This document shows, one piece after another, positions 1 through 9,393 of a DNA stretch of 64,000 bases; position 1 is the first letter of the stretch, and every line of letters begins with the position of its first letter. Location: NCBI GenBank assembly GCA_003022865.1, contig PXSK01000021.1, positions 62,678 through 126,677 of the forward strand. The letters are read 5' to 3'. A program made the translations under genes and the position numbers. This stretch comes from Halobacteriales archaeon SW_5_70_135 (GTDB taxonomy: Archaea; Halobacteriota; Halobacteria; Halobacteriales; SW-7-71-33). The notes beneath the pieces are model-generated. The model searched no databases, was not told where the DNA came from, and saw only the letters and a program-made list of their open reading frames with translations.

Positions 1-434
1 ACGACCTGAACTGGTATCTCACCCGCTTCGTCGACGTCGCGCTCGTCCGCGAGCCGTCGGTCAGCGAGGCGGAGTGGCTCTCCCGCGACCTGGCGACCGC
101 GGTCCGCAACGACGAGGTCGACCCCGAGGACACCGGCGACCGCCTCATGGTGTACGGCGTCGACGAGGGGCGCCTGGTGGAGCCGATGTACGTCACCCGT
201 TCCGGCGCCGGCACACCGGCCGCCGGAGTCGGGACCGAGAGGGAGGCCGACGCCAGCGGCGCCGACCGCGACCCAGTGGGTCCCGGCACGCCCGGCATCG
301 AAACGGTCGCCGAGGACGGCGACGGGACGGCGACAGAGGCGGAGCCGTCGGAGACCGACAGACCGGCGTACGACCTGCGCGAGGTCGAGGAGACGGTCGT
401 CGTCCGCGTCACCGCGGCGGAGTTCGCCGGCTGA
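1..434 (+). CDS. Haloarchaeal conserved hypothetical protein, C-terminal part (possibly DUF5804 family)
   Basis: The reading frame is open from the left edge (first full codon at 3) to TGA at 432-434, so the start lies outside the window. About 143 residues are visible. They begin DLNWYLTRFVDVALVREP and end with YDLREVEETVVVRVT, an acidic soluble protein with no membrane segment. From memory this pattern matches a small haloarchaea-only family (I think DUF5804), but I cannot confirm this without a search. A low-complexity insert rich in Gly, Ala, Thr and Glu (roughly codons 65-125) separates the two conserved-looking blocks. No function is known to me. The next gene starts 42 bases downstream on the same strand. 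Confidence 0.75.
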   Translation, partial: DLNWYLTRFVDVALVREPSVSEAEWLSRDLATAVRNDEVDPEDTGDRLMVYGVDEGRLVEPMYVTRSGAGTPAAGVGTEREADASGADRDPVGPGTPGIETVAEDGDGTATEAEPSETDRPAYDLREVEETVVVRVTAAEFAG

Positions 435-476
435 GCGGACCGAAAGACACCACCGGGGGCGTCGCGAAGGGCGACC

Positions 477-1748
477 GTGCAGCGACACAGCCGACGCTCT
501 CTGTTGCGGGCGAGCGGCGCGGCGGCCGTCGCCGGACTCGCGAGCCTCGCCGGCTGTGACGCCGTCGCCACGGTCGGGCTGCCGGAGGCGCCCGAGCGCG
601 GACCCGCCTTCCCGGCCGACCCGACGGGAGCGACGAGCACCTTCCGGGGTGGGCTGGCACGACGGGGTTACTACCCGGAGCACGACACGCCCGCGGCCCC
701 GGCGGCCGCGTGGTCCCGGCCGGTGAACACGGGCGACCACACCGCGGCGAAGGCGAGCGCGGTGCCGCTGTATCCGGGTCGGTCGACGGGCGAGGCGGCC
801 GGGGTGGTCGTCCCCGGCGACGACGGCCGCGTGCGGGCGTTCGACGCCGCCGGCGACCGGCTGTGGGCGGCCGCCGTCGAGCCCGCCGAGCGAGGCGTAC
901 ACGGCACGCCGACGGTCGCGGGCGACACCGTCTACGTCGGCGCCTACGACGGCGCCCTGTACGCGCTGGACCGGGCGACCGGCGAGCGTCGGTGGCGGGT
1001 GCGTCTGGGAGACGCCGTCGGCTCCAGTCCCGCCTACCACGACGGCCGCGTGTACCTCGCCGTCGAGTTCGCGCCGTACGAGGGGAGTCTCTTCGCGGTC
1101 GACGCCCGCACCGGAGTCGTCGAGGCCGAGGCGCCGGCGCCGACGGACCACCCCCACTCGACGCCAGCACTGGCGCCGGCGGCCGACCGCGTGGTCGTCG
1201 GCGCCAACGACGGCGACGTCTACGGCTTCACGCTCGACCTCGACCGCGACCGCTCGTGGGAGGTCCACACCGACGGCGCGGTGAAGGGACCGGTCGCCGT
1301 TCACGACGGCGCCGCCTTCGTCGGCTCCTGGGACCGACATCTCTACCGGATCGACCTGAGGACCGGCACGGTGGCGTGGCGCCACGCGACTGGCGGCAAG
1401 GTGATGTCCGGTCCGGCGGTCGACCCACGGCGCGGCGTCGTCTACGTCGGCAGCCACGACCGCCGCGTTCACGCCGTCGGCGTCGACGGCGAACCCGCGT
1501 GGCGCTCCGGGACCGGCGGCTGGATAACCGGCTGTCCGAGCGTCGTCGGCGACCGCGTGCTCGTCGGGTCGTACGACGGTCACCTGTACGCGCTCGACCC
1601 CGAGAGCGGCGACACGTTCGGCGACCGCGCCTGGTCGCTCGAACTCGACGGCTGGGTGACCGCATCCCCGCGGCCGGTCGGCGACGCCGTCTACGTCGCC
1701 GAGCGCGCGACCGAGACCGGCCCGGGCGCGGTGTACGCGGTCACCTGA
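477..1748 (+). CDS. Tat-exported lipoprotein with PQQ-like beta-propeller repeats
   Basis: This 423-residue protein starts at GTG 477. Its N-terminus has the twin-arginine motif RRSLLRAS and a lipobox LASLAGC (Cys at about residue 27), so it should be exported folded by Tat and anchored as a lipoprotein outside the membrane. The rest is a run of PQQ-like propeller blades with repeated signatures such as VYVGAYDGALYALDRATG, VYVGSHDRRVHAV and VLVGSYDGHLYALDPESG. In haloarchaea such propellers usually act as extracellular binding or scaffold proteins and seldom as true PQQ dehydrogenases. No separate catalytic domain is visible. The GTG start is favoured because it places the Tat motif within the first ten residues. 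Confidence 0.9.
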   Translation: MQRHSRRSLLRASGAAAVAGLASLAGCDAVATVGLPEAPERGPAFPADPTGATSTFRGGLARRGYYPEHDTPAAPAAAWSRPVNTGDHTAAKASAVPLYPGRSTGEAAGVVVPGDDGRVRAFDAAGDRLWAAAVEPAERGVHGTPTVAGDTVYVGAYDGALYALDRATGERRWRVRLGDAVGSSPAYHDGRVYLAVEFAPYEGSLFAVDARTGVVEAEAPAPTDHPHSTPALAPAADRVVVGANDGDVYGFTLDLDRDRSWEVHTDGAVKGPVAVHDGAAFVGSWDRHLYRIDLRTGTVAWRHATGGKVMSGPAVDPRRGVVYVGSHDRRVHAVGVDGEPAWRSGTGGWITGCPSVVGDRVLVGSYDGHLYALDPESGDTFGDRAWSLELDGWVTASPRPVGDAVYVAERATETGPGAVYAVT

Positions 1749-1896
1749 GACGACGAGCCGTCACGGCCGTCCGCCGAAACCGACGCGCTCAAGCCCGCCG
1801 CGCCGGAGGGTCGGACGTGTACCGGCAGGCCGACGGTCCGAGGACGGTCTACCCCGGTAGTCCCGGCCGTCGCTCCGGCGCGCGGGGGTGGTCGTG

Positions 1897-2820
1897 ATGC
1901 GGGTCCGGAACGTACTGCTGTTCGTCGTCCTGGCGGTCGTCTGGGGGAGTGCCTTCACCGCGATCAAGGCCGGGCTGGAGTTCTTCCCGCCGGTGCTCTT
2001 TGCGGCGTTCCGGTTCGACGTCGCCGGCGTGGCGATGCTCGGCTACGCCGCCTACGTCACCGACCGCTGGCGGCCGCGCAGCCGCGAGGAGTGGGCCGCC
2101 GTCGCCGCCGGCGGCTCGCTGATGATCGCCGCCTACCACGCCTTCCTGTTCGTCGGCGAGCAGGGGACCACCAGCGCCGCCGCCGCCATCGTCGTCAGTC
2201 TCTCGCCGATCCTCACGACCGGCTTCGCCCGCGTACTCCTACCGGACGAGCGACTGACGACGACCGGCCTCGTCGGGCTGCTGGTCGGCTTCGTCGGTGT
2301 CGGCGTCCTCTCGAACCCCGACCCCGCCAACCTGTTCGACGCCCGCACCGTCTCGCTGTCGCTCGTCTTCGTCGCCGTCGCCTGCTTCGCGCTCGGCAGC
2401 GTGCTCACGCGTCGTGCCGACGACGACCTCCCGGTCGAGACGATGGAGGCCTGGTCGATGGTCCTCGGAGCGGGACTGATGCACGTCGCAAGTGTCGGTG
2501 TCGGCGAGTCCGTCGGAGCCGTCGAGTGGACCGGCGACGCCCTCCTCGCGCTCGCCTACCTCGCCGTCGTCGCCTCGTCGCTCGGCTTTCTCATCTACTT
2601 CACGCTGCTCGAACGGCTCGGCCCCATCGAGATCAACTTGGTCTCCTACGCCGCGCCCGTCGCGGCGGCGGCGACCGGGCTCGTCGTCCTGGACGAGCGC
2701 CCCACGCCGTACACCGTCGCCGGCTTCCTGCTGATCCTGGTGGGGTTCAGTCTGATCAAGCGTCGGGAGTTACAGTCCGAGCTGTCGTCACTCCGGGACC
2801 GAGTCGAGGGAACCGGGTGA
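1897..2820 (+). CDS. EamA-family (DMT superfamily) membrane transporter
   Basis: The 307-residue product is almost entirely hydrophobic, with about ten predicted membrane helices in two EamA repeats (roughly residues 4-138 and 152-285). The first repeat opens with VVWGSAFTAIKAGLEFFPPV, a hallmark of drug/metabolite exporters. The second ends with a helix followed by a charged cytoplasmic tail. ATG 1897 was chosen over the in-frame GTGs at 1888 and 1894 because the protein then begins MRVRNVLLFVV, directly at the first helix. The substrate cannot be told from sequence; amino acids or small metabolites are typical for the family. It is transcribed alone, followed by a repeat-bearing gap. Confidence 0.88.
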   Translation: MRVRNVLLFVVLAVVWGSAFTAIKAGLEFFPPVLFAAFRFDVAGVAMLGYAAYVTDRWRPRSREEWAAVAAGGSLMIAAYHAFLFVGEQGTTSAAAAIVVSLSPILTTGFARVLLPDERLTTTGLVGLLVGFVGVGVLSNPDPANLFDARTVSLSLVFVAVACFALGSVLTRRADDDLPVETMEAWSMVLGAGLMHVASVGVGESVGAVEWTGDALLALAYLAVVASSLGFLIYFTLLERLGPIEINLVSYAAPVAAAATGLVVLDERPTPYTVAGFLLILVGFSLIKRRELQSELSSLRDRVEGTG

Positions 2821-2890
2821 GCCGGCGCGGTCGACGAGGGTCCTTTCCTCTCCTCAGCCGCCGCCTCCGGCCCGTGACGCGGTGAGGGCC

Positions 2891-2914
2891 GAAAGGGGCC
2901 GGCCGGGGGCTTTC
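2891..2914 (+). repeat. Hairpin element copy A (reduced, ends only)
   Basis: The 24 bases read GAAAG, GGG, CCGGCCGG, GGG, CTTTC. These are the two fixed ends of the longer elements at 12053, 23781, 23906 and 55765 joined directly, with the long stem and interior missing. The 40 bases after it (gccacgacag then cgagac and agagccgag) resemble the right flank of the copy at 55765, so this is a family member and not a chance match. The wider gap 2821-3104 holds no gene; it also has a 6-bp hairpin with a 3-nt loop at 3020-3034. Confidence 0.6.
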
Positions 2915-3104
2915 CGGGCCACGACAGCGAGACCGAGAGCAGAGCCGAGAGTCTCAAAACCAGTGTTTGGCCTGTAACGCCCGTTTCTGGCCGACAGAGA
3001 CAGTAGCTATCGAAACCACCGTCCGAGACGGACGTTCACACTCAGAGATCCGTTTTCACGCTCAAAGTGCCGACGGGGTCGCGCTCAGCGGACGCGAGAA
3101 GCAC

Positions 3105-4160
3105 TCAGCGACCGGAATCCGGATTCGACGACTGAGCGTCGAAGGTGCCCGCCGAGAGATACCGCTCGCCGCTGTCCCAGAACACGGTGACGACGAGGGG
3201 ACAGTCGTCGTAGCCGCCGTCGGTGCCGACGGTCTCCCGGCCGGCGCCGCCGGGGTCGGGGTCGGGCTCGACGGCCGGGTCGTCGGCGTCGAGGTCGGGC
3301 TCGACCTCCGGTGCCGGCGGACACTCCAGGCCGGGGTCGGCCAGGCGCCCGGCGACGCGGCGGGCGGCGACGCTCGCGGCGCCGGAGGACTGGCCGACGA
3401 GGACCCCCTCCTCGCGGGCCAGCCGGCGACACTCGGCCTCGGCGGCGTCGAGCGGGACGGCCTCGACGTCGTCGATCAGGTCGAGGTCGACGTTGTCGCT
3501 GAGGAAGTCCGGTCCCATCCCCTGGTAGTCGTCGGCGGCGGGCTCGCCCCGCGAGACGACGGGGTTGGCGGCGGGTTCGACGGCGACGACCGACATCTCG
3601 GGGAACCGTTCGAGCAGGCGGCGTGCGGTGCCGGTCAGGGTGCCACCGGTACCGACGCCGGCGACCAGAGCGTCTATCTCGCGGTCGCCGACCTGGTCGA
3701 GTATCTCCGCGCCGGTGCCCCGGTAGTGGGAGTCGGGGTTGGCGGGGTTCTCGAACTGCCGCAGCTGGATGGCGTCGGTCTCGTCGGCGACCGCGTCGGC
3801 ACGGGCGCGGGCGTCGTCCATTCCGTCGTCGACCAGTCGGATCTCGGCGCCGTAGGCACGGATCAGACGGCGTCGCTCCTCGGACTTCGAGCGGGGCATC
3901 ACCACCGTCAGGTCGTAGCCCAGCGCGGCACACACCATCGCCAGTCCGATGCCGGTGTTGCCGCTGGTGGCCTCGACGACGCGGTCGCCCTCAGTCAGTC
4001 GGCCCGCCCGCTCCGCCGCACGGACCATCGCCAGCGCGGGGCGGTCCTTCGCGGAGCCGCCGGGGTTCCGTGATTCGAGCTTCGCGGCGACGGTGGAGCC
4101 CTCCGGCGACCCCACCCGTACGAGCGGAGACCCGACGGTCTCCAGGACGCTCTCGTTCAC
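3105..4160 (-). CDS. PLP-dependent cysteine synthase family enzyme
   Basis: The 351-residue protein belongs to the CysK/CysM fold-type II family, which makes cysteine from an activated serine and sulfide or a related beta-replacement. The PLP lysine is K38 in NPGGSAKDRP, the substrate loop is SGNTG (66-70), the phosphate-binding loop is GTGGT (170-174), and the C-terminal pyridine-contact region is GQSSGAAS (256-263). A Pro/Glu/Asp-rich insert of about 39 residues (281-319) interrupts the C-terminal domain just before the final strand CPLVVTVFWDSGERYLS; I do not expect it in the family. CysK, CysM and cystathionine beta-synthase-like roles cannot be separated here. It is convergent with the EamA gene and divergent from the phosphoesterase gene. 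Confidence 0.9.
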   Translation of the reverse strand: MNESVLETVGSPLVRVGSPEGSTVAAKLESRNPGGSAKDRPALAMVRAAERAGRLTEGDRVVEATSGNTGIGLAMVCAALGYDLTVVMPRSKSEERRRLIRAYGAEIRLVDDGMDDARARADAVADETDAIQLRQFENPANPDSHYRGTGAEILDQVGDREIDALVAGVGTGGTLTGTARRLLERFPEMSVVAVEPAANPVVSRGEPAADDYQGMGPDFLSDNVDLDLIDDVEAVPLDAAEAECRRLAREEGVLVGQSSGAASVAARRVAGRLADPGLECPPAPEVEPDLDADDPAVEPDPDPGGAGRETVGTDGGYDDCPLVVTVFWDSGERYLSAGTFDAQSSNPDSGR

Positions 4161-4232
4161 TGGCCGTCGGTAGGCGGTCCAGGCCTAAACCGGTGGCGCC
4201 TCCCGCAACGACGCCCGGCTCCACGGGACGAC

Positions 4233-4259
4233 TATATACTGTACGCCCACGAATATATA
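4233..4259 (+). promoter_or_regulatory. Two TATA-like boxes upstream of the phosphoesterase gene
   Basis: tatata at 4233-4238 and atatata at 4253-4259 stand out in an otherwise GC-rich stretch. The second lies about 48 nt before the chosen ATG (4304), giving a short leader. The first would also suit the divergent gene or an alternative transcript. An out-of-frame ATG at 4276 lies between the boxes and the gene. Confidence 0.55.
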
Positions 4260-4303
4260 CCAATTAGCGCGATTTATGAGCGAGGGCCTCCCGGTACGGC
4301 GTG

Positions 4304-5323
4304 ATGAGCGAGGACGAGACGGGAGCGTCGTCCGGGCCGGCCCCACCGGCGGCGTTCGAACGGGCGGGACCGGTGCTGGCCCGGTTCGCTCGGCCACGCT
4401 GTCCCGTCCCGGCGAGACTGGCGGTGCTGGGCGACCCACATCTGTCGACGCGAAGGGTGGGCACCTGGAAGCTGTTTCACCGCACGGAGCGTCGTCTGGC
4501 GGCGGCCGTCGAGGACTGCAACCGCCGCGACGTCGACGCGGCGGTGTTCGTCGGCGACCTGACGGAGAACGGTCACCCGGCGGACTTCCGCCGAGTGCAC
4601 GAGCTGCTCGACCGCCTGGCGGCGCCCGCGCTGGCCGTCCCGGGCAATCACGACGTCCCGGCGGCGGCCGACTCGCACGAGACGCCGCCGGTCGGGGCGT
4701 TCGAGCGCCGTTTCACGCCGGGGGGGCTGCCGTTCCACGCGACCGTCGGGGGCGTCGACGTGGTCGGGCTGAACACCGCCTCGACGCCGGACGGCCGGCT
4801 CTACCACACGCACGACGGCGAGGTCTCACCGGCGGCGCTCGACTGGCTCTCGGACGCGCTCGCGGACGCCGAGACGGTGCTGGTGGTCGGTCATCACAAC
4901 CTCTCGACGGCCGGCGACCCCGACGTGCCGGTCGGCGACTGGCGCTCGTCGTTCCCGCTCCGGGACGCCGACGACCTCCTGGCGACGCTCCGGGAGGGTG
5001 ACGCGCCGCTGTACTGCTCGGGCCACCTGCACGTCCCCGCCGTCGGCCGCCCCGACGGGGCCGTGCGCGAGCTGGTGGTGCCGCCGCTGTGCTCGTTCCC
5101 GCAGGGCTACGCCCTCGTCCGGGTCGGGCCGGCGGGGACGACCGTCCGCCACGTGCCCGTCGCCGACGAGGCGGGCGTCACGGAGGCCTACCTCGCGGCG
5201 CTGCGGGACAAATCAAAGAGCGAGGCGGTCGCGCGGTCGACCGCCGAACGGCTGCGCCGACTCCCGCTGGCGGACGAGCGCGCGCCGACGGTCGGCGCCG
5301 AGCCGACGGCGTCCACCCGGTGA
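4304..5323 (+). CDS. Calcineurin-like metallophosphoesterase
   Basis: This 339-residue protein has the full metallophosphatase motif set: GDPH (43-46), GDLTENG (84-90), GNHD (114-117), then GHH and GHLH further on. These bind two metal ions for phosphomonoester or phosphodiester hydrolysis. No signal peptide is present, so it should act in the cytoplasm. About 35 Pro/Ala-rich residues precede the domain. GTG 4301 immediately before ATG 4304 is an alternative start. The substrate is unknown. It is convergent with the thioredoxin-domain gene, 20 bases away. Confidence 0.87.
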   Translation: MSEDETGASSGPAPPAAFERAGPVLARFARPRCPVPARLAVLGDPHLSTRRVGTWKLFHRTERRLAAAVEDCNRRDVDAAVFVGDLTENGHPADFRRVHELLDRLAAPALAVPGNHDVPAAADSHETPPVGAFERRFTPGGLPFHATVGGVDVVGLNTASTPDGRLYHTHDGEVSPAALDWLSDALADAETVLVVGHHNLSTAGDPDVPVGDWRSSFPLRDADDLLATLREGDAPLYCSGHLHVPAVGRPDGAVRELVVPPLCSFPQGYALVRVGPAGTTVRHVPVADEAGVTEAYLAALRDKSKSEAVARSTAERLRRLPLADERAPTVGAEPTASTR

Positions 5324-5343
5324 GTCCGGCCGCCGTAACGGGA

Positions 5344-7584
5344 CTATTCGTCGACGGTCCGGGACCGGGGGCGCGGCGAGAGGTCGTCCAGCCACTCGGT
5401 CGCGGGGTCGATCTCGGTCTGTGGCGGCGAGCAGGTGAACGACCGGCAGACGTACGCCGTCGGGCCGTTCTCGGCCGTGCGGTCGGCCCAGACCGGGCCG
5501 GCCTCGTCGAGGTCGAGCCGTGCGAGCCAGTCGTCGAGTCCCCGGTCGGTGGCGGGTCGGGGCGCGAGCAACAGGCCGGGGACGTACCGCTCGGCCAGGC
5601 GACGGTGCCACTCGTCGGGGACGGCGACGGCGCCGTCGTGTCGGCCGTCGGCGGCGACGGTGACCTCCGCGTGACCGGTGGCCGCGCGGTCGGCGGCGAG
5701 TGCGAGGCTGACGTGCTCGGCCGGTCGGGACTCCAGGCGAGCGGCGTTGCTGCGGAGCGCCGACTCGACGACCGTCCCGAAGCGGTCGTCGGGACGGAAG
5801 TGGTCCAGAGCGCCGAGCAGGTCGAGCGCCACGGCCAGCGAGGAGGGAGTGGACTGGTCGCGCGGCTCCTGCGGGCGCGTGACCGGCGTCTCGCCGTGGT
5901 CGGGCGTGAAGTACAGCGTGTTCCGGTCGGGGTCGTAGAAGGCGTCGACGACCGTCTCCGCCAGCGACAGCGCCAGCCCGAGGTGGTCGACCTCGCCGGT
6001 GACGCCGTACAGCGCGAGCGCCCCACGGCCGAGGAAGGCGTAGTCCTCGAGGTAGCCGACGCCGGCCACGTCCAGTCCGTCGCGGTCCGCGTACCGGCGG
6101 CTGAGACGGCCCGTCGCCGGGTCGTACAGGTGCTCGCGGACGAACCCGAGTGCCTCGCGGGCACGGTCGACGTACGTCTCCTCGCCGAGGACCCGGCCAC
6201 CCTCGGCGAGCGCGTGGACCATCAGCCCGTTCCAGCCGGCGAGTACCTTCTCGTCGCGGTTCAGACGGGGACGATCGGCGCGGGCCTCGAACGCCGCCCG
6301 CTCGACGCGGTCGACCCGCTCGCGGACCGTCTCGACGGACTCTCCGCGCGTCTCGGCGAGCTCCTCGACGGTCGCGTCGAGCGTGAGCACCGTTCGGCCC
6401 TCGAAGTTGCCGCCGTCGGTGACGCCGAAGCGCCGCTCGAAGGTCTCGGCGTCGCCCTCGTCGAGCGCGTCGCGGACGCTCTCGGGTGTCCAGACGTAGA
6501 AGGCACCTTCCTCGGGGTCGCCGCCGTCGGGCGGGCGGCTGCGAGCGTCGAGCGTGCCGTAGAAGCCGCCCTCCGGGTGGCCGAGTTCGCGGGCGACGAA
6601 GGCGAAGGTCTCGCGAGCGACCTCGGCGTAGCCCTCGTCGCCGGTCACCTGCCGGGCGGCGAGGTGGACGCGGGCGAGTTCGGCGTTGTCGTACAGCATC
6701 TTCTCGAAGTGTGGCACCGTCCAGGTGCGGTCGGTGGCGTAGCGGTGGAAGCCGCCGCCGAGGTGGTCGTAGATGCCCCCCTCGTGCATCGCGTCGAGGG
6801 TCGTCAGGGCGACGTTGAGGTAGCCGTCACGGCCGGTGCGCTCGTAGGCCGCCAGCAGCGCCTCGATCCGCCACGGACTGGGGAACTTCGGCCCCGTGCG
6901 CGAGAAGCCGCCGTACTCGCGGTCGGCGCTGCGTGCCAGCGCGTCGGCGACGTCCGAGAGCGGCGACGCTCCCGAGCCGACCTCGCTCTCGTCCCGAGCG
7001 TCGAGCTCCCGGCCCGGAGCCTCGTCCAGTTCCTGCCGTGCGGCCTGGGTCCACTCGTCGGCGCGGTCCTCCAGTGACGACCGCTCCTCGGGGTCGGCCC
7101 AGGAGTCGGCGACCCGCTCCAGCACGTCGCCGAAGCCGGGTCGGCCGCGCTTCGCCTCGGGCGGGAAGTACGTCCCCACGTAGAACGAGTCGCCGTCGGG
7201 CGTGAGCCACACGGAGAGGGGCCAGCCGCCGCTGCCGGTGACCGTCCGACAGACGGTCTGGTAGACGCGATCGAGGTCGGGTCGCTCCTCGCGGTCGACC
7301 TTCACCGGGACGAACCGCCCGTTGAGGAGTTCCGCGACGGCGGGGTCCTCGAAGCTCTCCTCGGCCATGACGTGACACCAGTGACAGGCGGCGTAGCCGA
7401 CCGAGAGGAATATCGGCCGGTCGTGCTCGCGGGCAGCCGTCAGCGCGGCCTCGTCCCAGGGCTGCCAGTTGACCGGGTTGTCGGCGTGCTGGGCGAGGTA
7501 CGGACTCGCCTCCCCGTCGAGACGGTTGCGAGAGAGTGGGTCGTCGACGTCCGGGTTCGGCTCCGAGTCCGAGTTCGTGCTCAT
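5344..7584 (-). CDS. Thioredoxin-domain protein of the YyaL/SSP411 family
   Basis: The 746-residue product starts [10 protein letters not shown] at 7584; longer in-frame extensions only read into the divergent engB promoter. An N-terminal thioredoxin-like domain follows the family signature [14 protein letters not shown], with the pair CHWC at residues 67-70. The long C-terminal part is an alpha/alpha-barrel of the glycosidase type, with blocks such as [20 protein letters not shown] and [16 protein letters not shown]. Family members (SSP411/spermatogenesis-associated protein 20, bacterial YyaL) are widespread, but their reaction is not established. Length and motif order look normal. Confidence 0.92.
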   Translation of the reverse strand: MSTNSDSEPNPDVDDPLSRNRLDGEASPYLAQHADNPVNWQPWDEAALTAAREHDRPIFLSVGYAACHWCHVMAEESFEDPAVAELLNGRFVPVKVDREERPDLDRVYQTVCRTVTGSGGWPLSVWLTPDGDSFYVGTYFPPEAKRGRPGFGDVLERVADSWADPEERSSLEDRADEWTQAARQELDEAPGRELDARDESEVGSGASPLSDVADALARSADREYGGFSRTGPKFPSPWRIEALLAAYERTGRDGYLNVALTTLDAMHEGGIYDHLGGGFHRYATDRTWTVPHFEKMLYDNAELARVHLAARQVTGDEGYAEVARETFAFVARELGHPEGGFYGTLDARSRPPDGGDPEEGAFYVWTPESVRDALDEGDAETFERRFGVTDGGNFEGRTVLTLDATVEELAETRGESVETVRERVDRVERAAFEARADRPRLNRDEKVLAGWNGLMVHALAEGGRVLGEETYVDRAREALGFVREHLYDPATGRLSRRYADRDGLDVAGVGYLEDYAFLGRGALALYGVTGEVDHLGLALSLAETVVDAFYDPDRNTLYFTPDHGETPVTRPQEPRDQSTPSSLAVALDLLGALDHFRPDDRFGTVVESALRSNAARLESRPAEHVSLALAADRAATGHAEVTVAADGRHDGAVAVPDEWHRRLAERYVPGLLLAPRPATDRGLDDWLARLDLDEAGPVWADRTAENGPTAYVCRSFTCSPPQTEIDPATEWLDDLSPRPRSRTVDE

Positions 7585-7720
7585 GCTCCCCGGTACGACC
7601 CCGTGGCGTAAGTGCCGCCCGGCTCGTGTCGACCGGAGGGGCCGTTCCGTTCGGGGTCGAGACGACACGACACCCGGACGACAGCGAGACACACTTCCGT
7701 CGGCCGTCCCCAGCGACGGT

Positions 7721-8338
7721 ATGTTCGAGGGGCGTCCGGACCGGGAGGCGGAGGTCGTCCTCGTCGGCCGGTCGAACGTCGGCAAGTCGACACTGATGCG
7801 CGACCTGACCGGTCACGACGTGGAGACGGGGCGGCGACCGGGGGTGACCCGGGAGCCGAACTTCTACGACTGGGCGAGCGAGGACTTCCTGCTCACCGAT
7901 CTGCCGGGCTTCGGCTTCATGAGCGGCGTCTCCGAGCGCGAGCGCGAGCGGACCAAGACCGACGTCGTGCGGTATCTGGAGGCGTACGCCGAGGAGGTCC
8001 TCGTCGGCGTGCTGGTCGTCGACGCCTCCAGTGCCGTCGAGATCATCGACCGTCACTCGGGGCCCGACTCGGTGCCGTACGACGTCGAGATGTTCGCCCT
8101 GCTCGCCGACCTGGGGGTCGACCGCGTCGTCGCCGCCAACAAGATCGACGCCGTCGACGACCGCGACGGGACGCTGAACGACCTCTGTGACCGCCTCGGA
8201 CTGCTCCCGCCGTGGCAGCAGTGGCGCGACACCGTCGCCCCCACGAGCGCGAAGCGCGGCTCGACCGGGGCGCTCCGGGAGGCAGTGCGCGAGCGACTCC
8301 ACGAACACCGTCGCGACGACCTGCTGCAGTTCTTCTGA
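7721..8338 (+). CDS. engB: Ribosome-biogenesis-type GTP-binding protein EngB
   Basis: The 205-residue protein is a TrmE-Era-EngA-like GTPase. G1 is GRSNVGKS (16-23), G3 is DLPG (60-63) and G4 is NKID. ATG 7721 was chosen because it puts the G1 loop near the N-terminus as in the family; an upstream extension would overlap the divergent gene. EngB (YsxC/YihA) helps large-subunit assembly in bacteria, and archaeal members are annotated by similarity. It is divergent from the YyaL-type gene with a 136-base shared upstream region. Confidence 0.9.
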   Translation: MFEGRPDREAEVVLVGRSNVGKSTLMRDLTGHDVETGRRPGVTREPNFYDWASEDFLLTDLPGFGFMSGVSERERERTKTDVVRYLEAYAEEVLVGVLVVDASSAVEIIDRHSGPDSVPYDVEMFALLADLGVDRVVAANKIDAVDDRDGTLNDLCDRLGLLPPWQQWRDTVAPTSAKRGSTGALREAVRERLHEHRRDDLLQFF

Positions 8339-8894
8339 CCGCCCGACGACACGGCGACAGTGACGTCATTCGCCGTCGGTCGCGCCGCCGAGGACGGGCA
8401 GCGCCGGCCCGGCGGGTCGGTCACCGACCTCGGCGACGGCGACCGCCGCCGGGCTCGTGCTGTGGGGCGGCTCGGGTGTCGGCCTCGTCACACGGGGCTC
8501 GGTGGGGGTAACCCTCGTCACTGCCGCCCCTCGCGGGTAGACGGGACACACCCTTAGCCCCGGTGGTCCGGGTCCGTTCCGGTCTCGCCGCCGTGCTGGT
8601 CCCGCCCCGCGGGGCCCCCGGCCTCCATCGCCGACGCTCGGCGGACCGTCCCGAGCGGTCACGTCGCGTCCGGGTCGGCGTCGGCGAGTCGAGAGTTCGT
8701 CGGCGGGGACGGCGACGGTCGCCGCCGTCCGGGTGCTGGTCCCGTTCACGACGGCGCCGTCGACGTGGACGGCGTCGGCACCGCCGCCCGCTCCGCCGGG
8801 ACGGACTCGACGACGGCGTCCGCGTGCAGGGCGGAGGTTCGGCCTCGAGCGCGCCGACACGAACCACTAAGCCGGTCGGTCGGCAACGTCGAGT
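8339..8894. other. 556-base gap without a confident gene
   Basis: No reading frame here looks like a complete protein. A minus-strand frame from 8860 to 8366 ends in a plausible C-terminus (EVGDRPAGPALPVLGG) but is otherwise Arg/Pro-rich and unrecognisable. It may be a decayed gene or a high-GC shadow. ctaa at about 8869-8872 suits a TATA box for the phosphoesterase gene at 8895. Confidence 0.4.
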
Positions 8895-9386
8895 ATGGTC
8901 GAGATCGTCGTCGCGAGCGACACGCACGTGCCCTCCCAGGCGAACGACCTGCCGGACTGGGTGCGCGACCGAGTGCGGGCGGCCGACCACGTCGTCCACG
9001 CCGGCGACTTCGACTCCTCGGCCGCCTACGCCGACGTGGAGTCGCTCGCCGACGGGCTGACGGCGGTCGCGGGCAACACCGACCCGTCGGCGCTGGGGCT
9101 GCCCGAGGTGGCGACGGTCGAGCGCGGCGGCGTGCGGATCGCCGTCACTCACGGCCACCGCGCGGCGCGGGGGAGCTACGAGGACGGTCTCCGCCGCACC
9201 GCACTGGAGGCGGACGCGGACGTCGCCGTCGGCGGCCACACCCACCGGACGCTGGACCGCGACCTGGCGGACGTGCGCCTGCTCAACCCCGGGAGCGCGA
9301 CCGGCGCGGCGCCCGCCCGGGAGCCCTCGGTGATGCGTCTGACCGCGACCGAGGGCGAGTGCACGGTCGACCTGGAGCGGCGCTGA
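8895..9386 (+). CDS. YfcE/MJ0936-type metallophosphodiesterase
   Basis: This compact 163-residue phosphoesterase has DTH near residue 9, HAGDFD, GNTD, THGH and GGHTH, which is the motif order of the YfcE/MJ0936 group (single-domain phosphodiesterases, often Mn2+-dependent). It ends with the family-typical LLNPGSATGAAP block. ATG 8895 gives the normal start MVEIVVASDTH. It sits 7 bases upstream of a small membrane protein gene, so the two may be co-transcribed. The physiological substrate is unknown. Confidence 0.9.
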   Translation: MVEIVVASDTHVPSQANDLPDWVRDRVRAADHVVHAGDFDSSAAYADVESLADGLTAVAGNTDPSALGLPEVATVERGGVRIAVTHGHRAARGSYEDGLRRTALEADADVAVGGHTHRTLDRDLADVRLLNPGSATGAAPAREPSVMRLTATEGECTVDLERR

Positions 9387-9393
9387 CCCGCCG

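Noticed and set aside
409-1170. Long minus-strand frame opposite the PQQ-propeller gene
   Set aside because: Arg/Pro-rich shadow of a high-GC coding region; the plus strand has Tat, lipobox and propeller motifs.
4276-5001. ATG-started frame at the phosphoesterase promoter
   Set aside because: Gly/Arg-rich and out of frame with the metallophosphatase motifs; only the ATG at 4276 is noted as an upstream start.
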